The position numbers were made by a program, and so were the translations under genes. A stretch of 64,000 bases of DNA from a virus, in the IMG/VR virus record IMGVR_UViG_3300008117_006295, positions 1 to 64,000 of that record. One strand, given 5' to 3'. The notes beneath the pieces were generated by a model. It was not told the origin of the DNA, did not search any database, and saw only the letters and a list, made by a program, of their open reading frames with translations. Shown here one piece after another: positions 8,224 through 15,633 of this stretch (its first letter is position 1; each line of letters opens with the position of its first letter).

Positions 8224-8751
8224 ATGTCAGAAATTAATAAGTTATTAGAGAATCTTGATTCTTCAAAAAGTCAAGAAATAACAAATTATTCATCACAAAA
8301 TGTTATTGAATTACTTAAAAAATCTTTAAATATTCACTGGCAACAAACAACGTCGCTATCTGCACAAGCAATTCATCTAGAGCGTTGGGGCTATAAAAAA
8401 TTATCTGATATTATTAGAAAAGACGCAGAGGAAGAACATCAACATGCTATTATCAATATAAAAAGATTAGAATTTTTTGATGTAGATTATCAGCCACTAG
8501 TTATAGAGCCACCATCTTGGAAAAGACATGATATGGTTGCTTTAATACAATATAATCTTAATTCTGTAAGAGAAGCATCTGCTACTGAAAGAGCCACAAT
8601 AGTTGCGGCAAGAGCAGTTGGAGACGAAATAACAGCAAATATGATGATACCACTACTACAAGGTAGTGAAGATGGTATTGAGCTTTATGAAAGTTTCCTA
8701 AAACTAATTGATCAAATGGGTATTGATGACTTCTTAACTTTACAGGTTTAA
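8224..8751 (+). CDS. Ferritin-like four-helix protein (bacterioferritin-like)
   Basis: 175 residues, four-helix-bundle composition and the bacterioferritin pattern: an HLERWGYKKLSDII stretch, EEEHQHAIINIKRLEF containing the E-x-x-H of the second metal site, NMMIPLLQ in the third and fourth helices, and an ending QMGIDDF like that of Bfr. Ferritins oxidise and store iron. By eye alignment to E. coli Bfr, several other ferroxidase ligands (E18, E127, H130) appear replaced, so catalysis is uncertain. RBS-like AGAAAGG at 8207-8213. It lies between head-type genes. Confidence 0.7.
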   Translation: MSEINKLLENLDSSKSQEITNYSSQNVIELLKKSLNIHWQQTTSLSAQAIHLERWGYKKLSDIIRKDAEEEHQHAIINIKRLEFFDVDYQPLVIEPPSWKRHDMVALIQYNLNSVREASATERATIVAARAVGDEITANMMIPLLQGSEDGIELYESFLKLIDQMGIDDFLTLQV

Positions 8752-8752
8752 T

Positions 8753-8815
8753 ATGGATAAACTAAATAGTATTTTAAATTCTATACAAGCTGCTATAGAA
8801 TGTCCACTAACTTAA
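8753..8815 (+). CDS. Tiny ORF sharing the N-terminal signature of its neighbours
   Basis: A 20-codon ORF directly after the ferritin-like gene: MDKLNSILNSIQAAIECPLT. Its ILNSI..A pattern matches the N-termini of the proteins starting at 7870 and 8835. It could be a real micropeptide or the remnant of a paralogue that has lost its body. It occupies most of the gap before 8835. Confidence 0.3.
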   Translation: MDKLNSILNSIQAAIECPLT

Positions 8816-8834
8816 TATATAAGGTATAACTACA

Positions 8835-9725
8835 ATGGATAGATATCATTTTATTTTAAACGACATCTCAGAATCTGCTCAAAAAACATATAGAGATAAA
8901 AAAAGAAGCGAGCTTAAAGATAGTGACTTTTTATTTCCAGAAACAAGATCATTTCCTATAGTTAGTCCATCTGATGTTCCAGACGCTATAAGTAATTTTG
9001 GCAGAATGAAGAGCGGTATGAGTTATGATAGTTTTCTTAAAAAACTATATAGTATGTGTAAAAGAAAAGGAAAAGAGTTCATAGACGCTTTACCAGAAGC
9101 ATCTAAAGAAAAATTAGGTATTAATAAGAGTAAAAATTGCCAAATGGATAGTGGTCCAGATTTAATCTTATCTGGGGATCCAGAAAAAATTAAATATAAT
9201 GATATGGAAGAAGAAGAAGAAGAAGAAGAAGATCCATTAGATATGGAAATAGAGAAATTAGAAAAAGAAATTGAACTAGAAATTTTAAAACAAAAATTAA
9301 TAGAAATTAAAAAGACTAAAGGACAAGATTTTACACAAGTTGAGAATCTTGAAAAAGAAAATATAGAATCTGAAATGATGGAATACAAGAATGATTTTTA
9401 TCAAATGAGTGTAGGATCGTTAAAAGCAATTATGACTCATAGTCAAGCGATATTAAATTCACTTGATGATGAAAAAATAAAAGAAAACTTGACCGAAAGC
9501 TGGCTACAAGGTAGAATTGCCATAACTGAAGACTACATGCGTACAATTCATGATTTTGTCATGTTTGTGTCTGATGATGACGATAATTCAAATGCTGGGT
9601 CAAAACCCGGATTATGGGATAATATTCGAAAGAAAAAAGAAAGAATGGGTAAAAAATATAAACCAGCTAAACCTGGAGATAAAGATAGACCAGATCCCGA
9701 AGCATTTAAAAAGGCTCAAAAATAA
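8835..9725 (+). CDS. Putative head scaffold or prohead core protein
   Basis: 296 residues. After the N-terminal MDRYHFILNDISESA comes a charged region with DSDFLFPETRSFPIVSP and AISNFGRMKSG, a pattern I associate with prohead protein families of uncultured phages. A run of eight Glu (GAA repeats) leads into a long acidic/lysine coiled-coil (about residues 130-180), then a helical segment and a basic C-terminus (GLWDNIRKKKERMGKKYKPA). Acidic coiled-coil plus basic tail fits a scaffold-like protein. RBS-like AAGG upstream. Function inferred. Confidence 0.55.
   Translation: MDRYHFILNDISESAQKTYRDKKRSELKDSDFLFPETRSFPIVSPSDVPDAISNFGRMKSGMSYDSFLKKLYSMCKRKGKEFIDALPEASKEKLGINKSKNCQMDSGPDLILSGDPEKIKYNDMEEEEEEEEDPLDMEIEKLEKEIELEILKQKLIEIKKTKGQDFTQVENLEKENIESEMMEYKNDFYQMSVGSLKAIMTHSQAILNSLDDEKIKENLTESWLQGRIAITEDYMRTIHDFVMFVSDDDDNSNAGSKPGLWDNIRKKKERMGKKYKPAKPGDKDRPDPEAFKKAQK
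9207..9230 (+). repeat. (GAA)8 microsatellite coding for poly-Glu
   Basis: Eight perfect GAA codons inside the scaffold-like gene, encoding eight Glu before the coiled-coil. Such a perfect codon repeat is prone to slippage in units of one residue. Confidence 0.95.
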
Positions 9726-9782
9726 GCTTTAATACAAAGCTATAATTATAGTTGGAAATAGGACTTAGGACTTTTACAAAGG
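9725..9782 (+). promoter_or_regulatory. Leader of the sigma-factor gene with hairpin, palindrome and tandem heptamer
   Basis: The gap holds a 6-bp hairpin AGCTTT/AAAGCT (9725-9741), a perfect palindrome TATAATTATA (9741-9750), a tandem repeat of AGGACTT (9760-9773) and an AAAGG ribosome-binding site (about 9778). TATAAT could be a -10 element but has no good -35 at the right distance. Functions are unproven. Confidence 0.35.
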
Positions 9783-9788
9783 AAAAAT

Positions 9789-10445
9789 ATGTTTTTACAA
9801 TTAAGTGGTATTGGTAATCAGAAAATTACATACAAGGATCATTCTGATATTAAGTTTGAAAATCTCAATACGTATCTATTATTAGCTAAAAAAGCAATAT
9901 CTAAATTTGCTAATAGTATATATAGTGGACTATCTACTAAAATGCTGAAAGATGAAGAAGCAATATCAAGTATAGCAAACGCTATAATGATGGCTGACTG
10001 GAGATGGGACGATAATTACACTAACAGTAAGAATACAAAAAAAACCAAATATTCATATCGTAATCAATGTGCTATTTGGGCTATACAAACTTATGTTACA
10101 AAAAACTATAAACATCAAAATAAAACAAAAAGAAAAGTATATTCTTTAGATTTTGATATCAATAACGACGACTCTGCTTCAATTTATGAAATGGTAGAAA
10201 ATTTTAGTTGCGATCCACCAGATTTGCAACTTATAGAAAAAGAAGAAAAAGAGAATTTATCAAATAATATTATGAATCTTTTATCTTCGGATCTATTAAC
10301 AGAACGTCAAAAGGAATATATCAAATTATATTATTTTGAAGATAAAACATTTGAACAAATAGGTAACCAATATGGTATTACTAGAGAAGCTGTTCGTCAA
10401 GGTTTAAACAAAGCAATAGAAACAATCAGACATCTATCAACATAA
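9789..10445 (+). CDS. Phage RNA polymerase sigma factor (sigma70-like)
   Basis: 218 residues. The C-terminus (LLTERQKEYIKLYYFEDKTF, then EQIGNQYGITREAVRQGLNKAIETIR, about residues 170-214) is a sigma region 4 helix-turn-helix. The first half contains a helical region 2-like part with aromatic residues (MMADWRWDD, then YRNQCAIWAIQTYV). Size fits a small phage or ECF-type sigma factor that would direct host RNA polymerase to phage promoters. The RGTGTATNTAAT elements found downstream are candidate targets. Start chosen at the ATG after AAAGG. Confidence 0.8.
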   Translation: MFLQLSGIGNQKITYKDHSDIKFENLNTYLLLAKKAISKFANSIYSGLSTKMLKDEEAISSIANAIMMADWRWDDNYTNSKNTKKTKYSYRNQCAIWAIQTYVTKNYKHQNKTKRKVYSLDFDINNDDSASIYEMVENFSCDPPDLQLIEKEEKENLSNNIMNLLSSDLLTERQKEYIKLYYFEDKTFEQIGNQYGITREAVRQGLNKAIETIRHLST

Positions 10446-10447
10446 TT

Positions 10448-10846
10448 ATGAATAATACAAATCTACTCTATAAAATAGTTGCAAATTTAATCGTACTAAG
10501 TGTCAATATAAACTTAAATAAAAGATATATACTATCTCTTTCTAAAGATGATATTATATTGCCAACAATAAATTTTGATAAAAATAAAATATCAAATACT
10601 AATCAAATGGTAATAGATTATTTAAAAGAATTAAATGTTAGCAATAATGATCTATTTCTTATTCCTCAGATAATATGTCTTGATTCTATATACATAAAAT
10701 CTGATAATAATACCATAAATCCTGTTTTTGGTTTGCTTGTAGACTATAATAGTAATATAAAAGATTGTTATTGGTATGAGTTTGAATACGGTATACCAAA
10801 TCAATATTCCGATATTATTATTGAGGTAGCGCAAAAATTACAATGA
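10448..10846 (+). CDS. Hypothetical protein
   Basis: 132 residues, no recognised family. Alternating hydrophobic strands (YILSLSKDDIILPTINF, and further on GLLVDYNSN) suggest an alpha/beta fold; the strand order loosely recalls a Nudix-like core, but no Nudix box is visible. It follows the sigma gene by 2 bases and overlaps the next gene by 4 bases (ATGA). Confidence 0.5.
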   Translation: MNNTNLLYKIVANLIVLSVNINLNKRYILSLSKDDIILPTINFDKNKISNTNQMVIDYLKELNVSNNDLFLIPQIICLDSIYIKSDNNTINPVFGLLVDYNSNIKDCYWYEFEYGIPNQYSDIIIEVAQKLQ

Positions 10847-11229
10847 TATTTATCAAAAAAACTTTTACTAAAATAGTAGAGTACTTCAAGTACCACTATG
10901 GTCCTTTACCAGATAAAAATAAAAAAGATGATGAGATAAAAGAAAATAGTATATCTTTTAGAATAGATGAATGGAATAGATTCTATATAAAAATAAAATT
11001 AGATCTAGATAATAATGCTTCTTGTGAAGAATTTGGTAAAATGTTATTTTTTCTTCAAGATGGTAGATACGAACAAAATATAGTTGATGCTTTTGTTGAT
11101 ATGGCAACTAAAAGATTGATAAAGACAGATAATGTTCAGAAAGTTATGTCCGGATGGACAGCATTATTAGCACAAAATCTGAATCATCAAACATCTCCAT
11201 GCATTAAGCCCACAGAAGTATTTAAATAA
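10843..11229 (+). CDS. Hypothetical protein
   Basis: 128 residues. Begins with a basic amphipathic segment (FIKKTFTKIVEYFKYHYG), followed by a mixed alpha/beta body with FGKMLFFLQDG. No motif identifies a function. It overlaps its upstream neighbour by 4 bases and is followed by the next gene after 1 base, so all are in one unit. Confidence 0.5.
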   Translation: MIFIKKTFTKIVEYFKYHYGPLPDKNKKDDEIKENSISFRIDEWNRFYIKIKLDLDNNASCEEFGKMLFFLQDGRYEQNIVDAFVDMATKRLIKTDNVQKVMSGWTALLAQNLNHQTSPCIKPTEVFK

Positions 11230-11230
11230 T

Positions 11231-11695
11231 ATGTTTTCTAACAATTATAAAATCATATGGGAAAAATGGCATGATCCATTTGGTCAAGATATTGATGAAA
11301 TAAAAGAAACTGATTATGATAATGAAATTGATGATATCCCATTCATTGAAGAAAAAGATCTTGAAGAAAACGAGAGCCAAAGTTCTCCTTTAATAAAAAA
11401 GAAACCAATAAGAGTTATTGCATCACCAATGGGTTTGATTCCATATAATGAGCATACTGCTAGTGGTAAAATTTTTAATTTTTGGTTAGGACATTCAAAC
11501 TTTGATATAACACAAGATATATGTAAAATTATTGAAACAACAGATGGAGTAGAAGTTCTAGATATTTTTACAAGATATAGATTTAGAATAGGCATTGGTA
11601 AATGTTTTGGAGCAAGCGAAACTATGATTAGAATACAAGACAATATATATAGGTATTTAGATGAGCAAGACAAATGTCAATCCGGTACTGATTAA
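11231..11695 (+). CDS. Conserved phage protein of unknown function
   Basis: 154 residues. An acidic N-terminal third (residues 15-55, many Asp/Glu) is followed by a compact domain: IRVIASPMGLIPYNEHTASG, IFNFWLGHSNFDIT, then VEVLDIFTRYRFRIGIGK. I recall a similar domain in other uncultured aquatic phages, always of unknown function. Its 3' end overlaps the ClpP-like gene by 35 bases. Confidence 0.55.
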   Translation: MFSNNYKIIWEKWHDPFGQDIDEIKETDYDNEIDDIPFIEEKDLEENESQSSPLIKKKPIRVIASPMGLIPYNEHTASGKIFNFWLGHSNFDITQDICKIIETTDGVEVLDIFTRYRFRIGIGKCFGASETMIRIQDNIYRYLDEQDKCQSGTD

Positions 11696-12341
11696 TCTAA
11701 ATGATATACATACATTTAATATAGATACTGAAAATAGAGAAATATATTTACATTCTCATATTAGTGATTCTGAAGAGCCCGGCGTAGATTATAGATCAGC
11801 AATAACTTTTGAAAAAAATTTAAGATATCTAAATTTATTATCTTTAGATCCTATCTTAGTACATATGCATCTTCCTGGTGGAGATTGGCAAGATTGTTTA
11901 GGAATATACGATAATATTAAAATTAGCAAAAGTAAAGTTTGTATTGTTGCGTATGCTAAAGTTGAATCTAGCAGTAGCGTTCTATTACAAGCGGCCGATC
12001 TCAGAATATTAAGTGCAAATACTAATTTTTTGGTTCATTATGGATCTCTAAGTATAGATAATGAACATAAAGCAGCTCTTAGTATGGTGCAATGGAGCGA
12101 AAAAGAAAGCGAGAAGATGATTGATATATTCACAGAAAGGTGTATGAATAGTAGGATTTGTAAAGAAAAAAATTGGAAAAGAATGATGGTACGAAAACAT
12201 ATTGTAACACAATTAGCAACAAAAAGAGATTGGATATTAACAGCAGAAGAAGCTGTTGATTATGGTTTTGCCGATGGTATTCTTGGTACTAAAAAATTTC
12301 CAAATATAGAATATATTAAAAACTATATAAAAAAATTATAA
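11661..12341 (+). CDS. ClpP-like serine protease
   Basis: 226 residues with the ClpP/crotonase-like fold: HMHLPGGDW (the glycine loop), a serine run ESSSSVLLQAAD at about 102-113 in which Ser104 aligns with ClpP Ser98, LVHYGS with the catalytic His at about 126, and RDWILTAEEAVDYGFADGIL carrying the expected acidic residue and the characteristic ending. In phages such enzymes can be prohead proteases or modify host proteolysis. The scaffold-type genes upstream make a head maturation role plausible, but it could equally act with a host ATPase. Starts inside the preceding gene. Confidence 0.78.
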   Translation: MSKTNVNPVLINLNDIHTFNIDTENREIYLHSHISDSEEPGVDYRSAITFEKNLRYLNLLSLDPILVHMHLPGGDWQDCLGIYDNIKISKSKVCIVAYAKVESSSSVLLQAADLRILSANTNFLVHYGSLSIDNEHKAALSMVQWSEKESEKMIDIFTERCMNSRICKEKNWKRMMVRKHIVTQLATKRDWILTAEEAVDYGFADGILGTKKFPNIEYIKNYIKKL

Positions 12342-13000
12342 TGTATATAGATTACAAAATAACTGATCCAGACACAAATGAAGCAGAAACAAAAGAACTT
12401 GTAAAAGAATTGTGTTCTTTTAAGTTAGTTAATAGTATAACTGCTCCTCATTATTTATTAAAAAGTATCAAAAATACCATAGACACCAAAGACATAAGTC
12501 TTTCTTGTGTTATAGATTATCCACTAGGTTTTTCAGATCTAAGAACCAGACTAACTGCAATAGAGTCTGCGATTAAAATTGGTATTGATATGGTGGATAT
12601 TGTTATGCCACAAAATTTAGCCGCAAATAGAAAATATGATAAAATTAGAGAAGATATAAAAAACTGTTTAGATATTTGTTCAAATAATAATATAGAACCT
12701 AGATATATATTAGAATATAGAGTATTTGATCATCATTGTTTAAAAAAAATATGTGAAATATTAGATTCTTTTGGAATAAAAAAAGTGTTTCCTTCAACAG
12801 GATATTTTTTAGATAATTTAGCCGATAATTTAATAGCATCATCTTTTTTATATCAAAACTCTAAAGATCTAGAAATAATTTGTAGTGCTAATATATGGAA
12901 TAATAAACATTTTGAATTAATAAATAAGGCTAATATTTATGGTATTCGTATATCTTATATAGAAATATTAAGAAATTTTTTGAGTTATAATTTAAAATAA
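12341..13000 (+). CDS. DeoC-family aldolase-like protein without Schiff-base lysine
   Basis: 219 residues. The TIM-barrel pattern of deoxyribose-phosphate aldolase is visible: CVIDYPLGFSDLRTR, AIKIGIDMVDIVMPQNL, and FPSTGYFLDN. In E. coli DeoC the last motif reads KTSTG with the Schiff-base lysine first; here that position is Phe (VFPSTG), and the second active-site lysine also has no clear counterpart. The fold is therefore clear but classic aldolase chemistry is doubtful. It starts in a TAATG overlap with the ClpP-like gene. Confidence 0.7.
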   Translation: MYIDYKITDPDTNEAETKELVKELCSFKLVNSITAPHYLLKSIKNTIDTKDISLSCVIDYPLGFSDLRTRLTAIESAIKIGIDMVDIVMPQNLAANRKYDKIREDIKNCLDICSNNNIEPRYILEYRVFDHHCLKKICEILDSFGIKKVFPSTGYFLDNLADNLIASSFLYQNSKDLEIICSANIWNNKHFELINKANIYGIRISYIEILRNFLSYNLK

Positions 13001-13003
13001 TTT

Positions 13004-13015
13004 GGTGTACTCTTA
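13004..13015 (+). promoter_or_regulatory. Candidate phage promoter element (GGTGTACTCTTA)
   Basis: One of six intergenic copies of a motif approximating RGTGTATNTAAT, 52 bases upstream of the ATG at 13056. This copy matches the RGTGTA part best. It resembles an extended -10 element (TG, two bases, then a TATAAT-like hexamer). Confidence 0.4.
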
Positions 13016-13055
13016 GATAGAGCATAAACCTTTTTTATAGCTATGGAGATTTAAT

Positions 13056-13616
13056 ATGGCCACAGTTCAAATAGATGGTTCAACAGCAGTAACCAGTAGT
13101 TCAACCAGAAATAATGGCGGTGCTGCTATTCAAACAGGATCAGCCGCTTCTGGTAAATTAGACAAAGTAAATGTTGGCTCCTATTATACTCGTTTAGGAG
13201 TTTTTGCATCAACACCAATTGATGGAACAGATACAAATGAAGCTAATAGTTCTGGCACTTTTGCTTATAATAACACTCGTCCAATAGCTAAGAGATATAC
13301 AACAACTCTTTCTGGCGTTAGCAACACAGTTCTTTTAAGTGGTGCGGCTAGACCAGGATTGAGACGTAAGGTTAATAAAACTGAAAGTACAACTAATAGG
13401 CTTGATACAACTCTAATTAGATCTGGTGGATTTAATATCTATACCGGTAAGTTTACAAATAACCAAACTGGTGCAGTTGTTAAACCAACAGTTCAAACAG
13501 ATAGTTTTGGTCAGGATGATGCTGCAACACCAACATCAAGCGTTCCTGGCGAACTAACTTATACTCTTGGCGGCGCTCCTATTAATACAGAATATAAACC
13601 AAAGTATAATACATAA
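13056..13616 (+). CDS. Putative virion structural protein
   Basis: 186 residues, rich in Thr, Ser, Gly and Asn with no long hydrophobic segments or enzyme motifs, a composition typical of phage decoration or tail proteins. Notable stretches are YYTRLGVFASTPIDGTD and AYNNTRPIAKRYTTTLSG. It has its own leader with a GGAG ribosome-binding site, a candidate phage promoter upstream and a strong hairpin downstream, so it may be expressed as a highly transcribed single gene. Identity unproven. Confidence 0.5.
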   Translation: MATVQIDGSTAVTSSSTRNNGGAAIQTGSAASGKLDKVNVGSYYTRLGVFASTPIDGTDTNEANSSGTFAYNNTRPIAKRYTTTLSGVSNTVLLSGAARPGLRRKVNKTESTTNRLDTTLIRSGGFNIYTGKFTNNQTGAVVKPTVQTDSFGQDDAATPTSSVPGELTYTLGGAPINTEYKPKYNT

Positions 13617-13632
13617 TTATTTAATATAAATT

Positions 13633-13644
13633 AGTGTATCTAAT
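13633..13644 (+). promoter_or_regulatory. Candidate phage promoter element (AGTGTATCTAAT)
   Basis: Second copy of the motif, 82 bases upstream of the ATG at 13715. It lies just before the hairpin at 13649, so a transcript from it would begin in that hairpin, an awkward arrangement that could also mean a processing or attenuation site. Confidence 0.4.
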
Positions 13645-13648
13645 AACA

Positions 13649-13690
13649 GGGCCAATGATACTTTTGGTGTCATTGGCTCTGCTTATTATA
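13649..13690 (+). terminator. Hairpin, probable intrinsic terminator
   Basis: GGGCCAATGATAC (13649-13661) pairs with GTGTCATTGGCTC (13667-13679) across a TTTTG loop, a 13-bp stem with one G-T type wobble pair and near-perfect pairing. The downstream tract is T-rich but interrupted (TGCTTATTATATCTCTTTCTT). It follows the structural gene ending at 13616. Confidence 0.65.
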
Positions 13691-13714
13691 TCTCTTTCTT
13701 AGAAAGAATAGTAT

Positions 13715-14038
13715 ATGAATGAAAATATAACTCATTTTTGGCAATCCCTTTCAACAGTAAGTATTGGAGTTATAGTAACACTAGTTGGATTTTGGGTTGG
13801 TATTGGTAGAAAGATTATTACCAGAGAAGAGATAGGAGAAATGATTAAAAATGAATCATCGTATTCACAAGATAGACAATTTATTATGGAAAGACTAGCA
13901 ACGAATAAAGAAAATCAAGCATTAATAACGAATATGTTACAGCGTAATACGGAAGTAATGAATGAGTTAAAAATTCAAATTGCTACATTAGGTAAAACTC
14001 TTGAGGCACTAGAAGAGAGAATAGAAAGAGCTAAATAA
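13715..14038 (+). CDS. Membrane-anchored coiled-coil protein
   Basis: 107 residues. Residues about 16-31 form one transmembrane segment (SIGVIVTLVGFWVGIG), followed by a charged helical region with heptad character to the end (MNELKIQIATLGKTLEALEE). It resembles small phage holin or spanin-like accessory membrane proteins, but the assignment is only by topology. Ribosome-binding site weak. Confidence 0.5.
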   Translation: MNENITHFWQSLSTVSIGVIVTLVGFWVGIGRKIITREEIGEMIKNESSYSQDRQFIMERLATNKENQALITNMLQRNTEVMNELKIQIATLGKTLEALEERIERAK

Positions 14039-14054
14039 TTTAATTTTTATTGAT

Positions 14055-14066
14055 GGTGTATATAAT
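14055..14066 (+). promoter_or_regulatory. Candidate phage promoter element (GGTGTATATAAT)
   Basis: The best copy of the intergenic motif: GGTG, TA, then a perfect TATAAT. It stands 32 bases before the ATG at 14087 with a GGAG ribosome-binding site (about 14075) between them. Confidence 0.5.
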
Positions 14067-14086
14067 ATATATTCTGGAGAAAAAAT

Positions 14087-14308
14087 ATGGCCAATGATAT
14101 TCAACTTGCAATTTCTGGAAATCCTATAAAAAATGGTAGTATCGTTTTTTCGTGCGGAATGACAGGCTATCCATCTGGAACTATAGTGAATAATAGTTTT
14201 GTTAAAAATACTCCAACCATAAATACTATTCAATCAAAATATGATTTAAGATTTGATGATCCTAGTTATTATTATGGTATTGGTAGTGGTTTAATAGTGG
14301 GCGGTTAA
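14087..14308 (+). CDS. Small putative structural protein
   Basis: 73 residues, Gly/Ser/Asn-rich with short beta-like stretches (GSIVFSCGMTGYPSGTIV, YYYGIGSGLIVGG). No hydrophobic span or enzyme motif. It is preceded by the best copy of the candidate promoter motif and separated by 1 base from the fibre-like gene, so the two are probably co-expressed. Confidence 0.45.
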   Translation: MANDIQLAISGNPIKNGSIVFSCGMTGYPSGTIVNNSFVKNTPTINTIQSKYDLRFDDPSYYYGIGSGLIVGG

Positions 14309-14309
14309 A

Positions 14310-14897
14310 ATGCCAATACTCAGAATAGATCAATTTCCAGACGGAAGTGGTGCTGTAAGTAATGATGATCTTATATTATTTTTGGATAACCCAAGTGGTT
14401 CTTCAACGACTAAATATATGAAGATTTCTGATATGGCCGGTGCTACATATAAACATTATGGATCTTTTTATGATACCACTATTCAAACAAATGTTAATGT
14501 TTCTGGAATAAATACTATAAAAATTAATAGTACAAATATTTCTAGTGGAATTAGTATTGCTAGTGGAACACGACTTTTATTTGCTAATAGTGGAATATAT
14601 AATATACAATTTTCAGCACAAATAGAAAAAACTGATGGCGGAGATGACACTATAGAGATATGGTTGTCTAAAAATGGTTCTGGAGTAGCCGATTCTAATA
14701 CTTCCATCACGCTACATCAACAAGATGCAAAAACGGTTGCCGCATGGAATTTTCTAGTGTCTGCTAATTCTAATGATTATTATGAATTAAAATGGTATTC
14801 TACAGACCCAGGTCTAATAATACTTGCTCAATCAGGATTAACTAATCCTAATAGGCCAGAAATACCATCTATTATATTAACAGCAGTACAGGTTTAA
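14310..14897 (+). CDS. C1q/TNF-like jelly-roll fibre or receptor-binding protein
   Basis: 195 residues. The last 120 or so have the strand pattern of a trimeric jelly-roll domain: GIYNIQFSAQIEKTDGGDD, IEIWLSKNG, AAWNFLVSANSNDYYELKWYS, ending in an aliphatic strand (SIILTAVQV). Such domains sit at the tips of phage fibres and decoration proteins and bind receptors or glycans. The N-terminal 50 residues are a probable attachment part. Identification is from fold pattern only. Confidence 0.6.
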   Translation: MPILRIDQFPDGSGAVSNDDLILFLDNPSGSSTTKYMKISDMAGATYKHYGSFYDTTIQTNVNVSGINTIKINSTNISSGISIASGTRLLFANSGIYNIQFSAQIEKTDGGDDTIEIWLSKNGSGVADSNTSITLHQQDAKTVAAWNFLVSANSNDYYELKWYSTDPGLIILAQSGLTNPNRPEIPSIILTAVQV

Positions 14898-14901
14898 TTA
14901 A

Positions 14902-14924
14902 GGTGTATTCTAATTTATTAGAAT
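14902..14924 (+). promoter_or_regulatory. Candidate phage promoter element plus 8-bp inverted repeat
   Basis: GGTGTATTCTAAT (14902-14914) is a copy of the intergenic motif 48 bases before the ATG at 14950. It overlaps a perfect inverted repeat ATTCTAAT/ATTAGAAT (14907-14924, 2-base spacer), which could be an operator or an RNA hairpin. Confidence 0.4.
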
Positions 14925-14949
14925 ATTGTCTTTATATTTGGAGATATAA

Positions 14950-15288
14950 ATGATTAAACCTGGATATAGAACTAGCGAATTTTGGTTTACACTAGTTAGT
15001 TTTTTATTTAGTGGATTATATTTATTAGGTATTATTAATGATAATGGTCAGAAAGAAGATCTGATAAGAGATGTTAGTCATGGCGTAGAATCAGCTATAT
15101 TAATTGGTGGTCAATTAGCTATTTTATGGAAATATATTAATAGTAGAAAACAAATTAAACAAACTTGGTGGAGCACAGCAAGTCCAGAAGAAAGAATAGA
15201 AGCGAATATTAAAAATAGTAAAGGTACTAAAAATGAATCTGTCAGAAGCACTAAAACCAGAGCTAGAAAATCTAGTAAAAGAAAGTAA
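14950..15288 (+). CDS. Small membrane protein, holin-like topology
   Basis: 112 residues with two hydrophobic segments (about 11-27, FWFTLVSFLFSGLYLLG; about 47-61, ESAILIGGQLAILWK) and a strongly basic C-terminal tail ending in RARKSSKRK. Two spans plus a charged tail is common for phage holins, but no family is recognised. Its 3' end overlaps the next gene by 56 bases in a different frame. Confidence 0.45.
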   Translation: MIKPGYRTSEFWFTLVSFLFSGLYLLGIINDNGQKEDLIRDVSHGVESAILIGGQLAILWKYINSRKQIKQTWWSTASPEERIEANIKNSKGTKNESVRSTKTRARKSSKRK

Positions 15289-15619
15289 AAAATCTTTAGG
15301 AGAAGTTAAATCTGTAGCTATTGCTCAAGCATGGAAAATATTACAGTTAACAATTGCTGCACTTATACAAAAGATAGAAGTATTAGGTGATGGAGTACCA
15401 GGAAAAACTAAAAAAGAAATAGCCATGGATCTATTAAGTAGATTCTATGATAGTGTTTTTATTATCATAGATATTCCTTTTGTTGCTCCTATTTTTGAGT
15501 CTATTATACATAAGTATGTGAAAATATTTCTTATGATACTTGTTGGATCAACCATAGATGCTATGGTAACAACTTTTAAAGAATTAGGGATTTTTAATAA
15601 ACCATCAATTAATACTTAA
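15233..15619 (+). CDS. Amphipathic or membrane-associated small protein
   Basis: 128 residues, mostly helical with hydrophobic stretches (SVFIIIDIPFVAPIFESII, FLMILVGSTIDAMV). It starts within the end of the preceding membrane-protein gene, which suggests coupled translation. It may be part of a membrane complex with its neighbours. No conserved motif identified. Confidence 0.45.
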   Translation: MNLSEALKPELENLVKESKKSLGEVKSVAIAQAWKILQLTIAALIQKIEVLGDGVPGKTKKEIAMDLLSRFYDSVFIIIDIPFVAPIFESIIHKYVKIFLMILVGSTIDAMVTTFKELGIFNKPSINT

Positions 15620-15633
15620 AGGAAAATAATACT

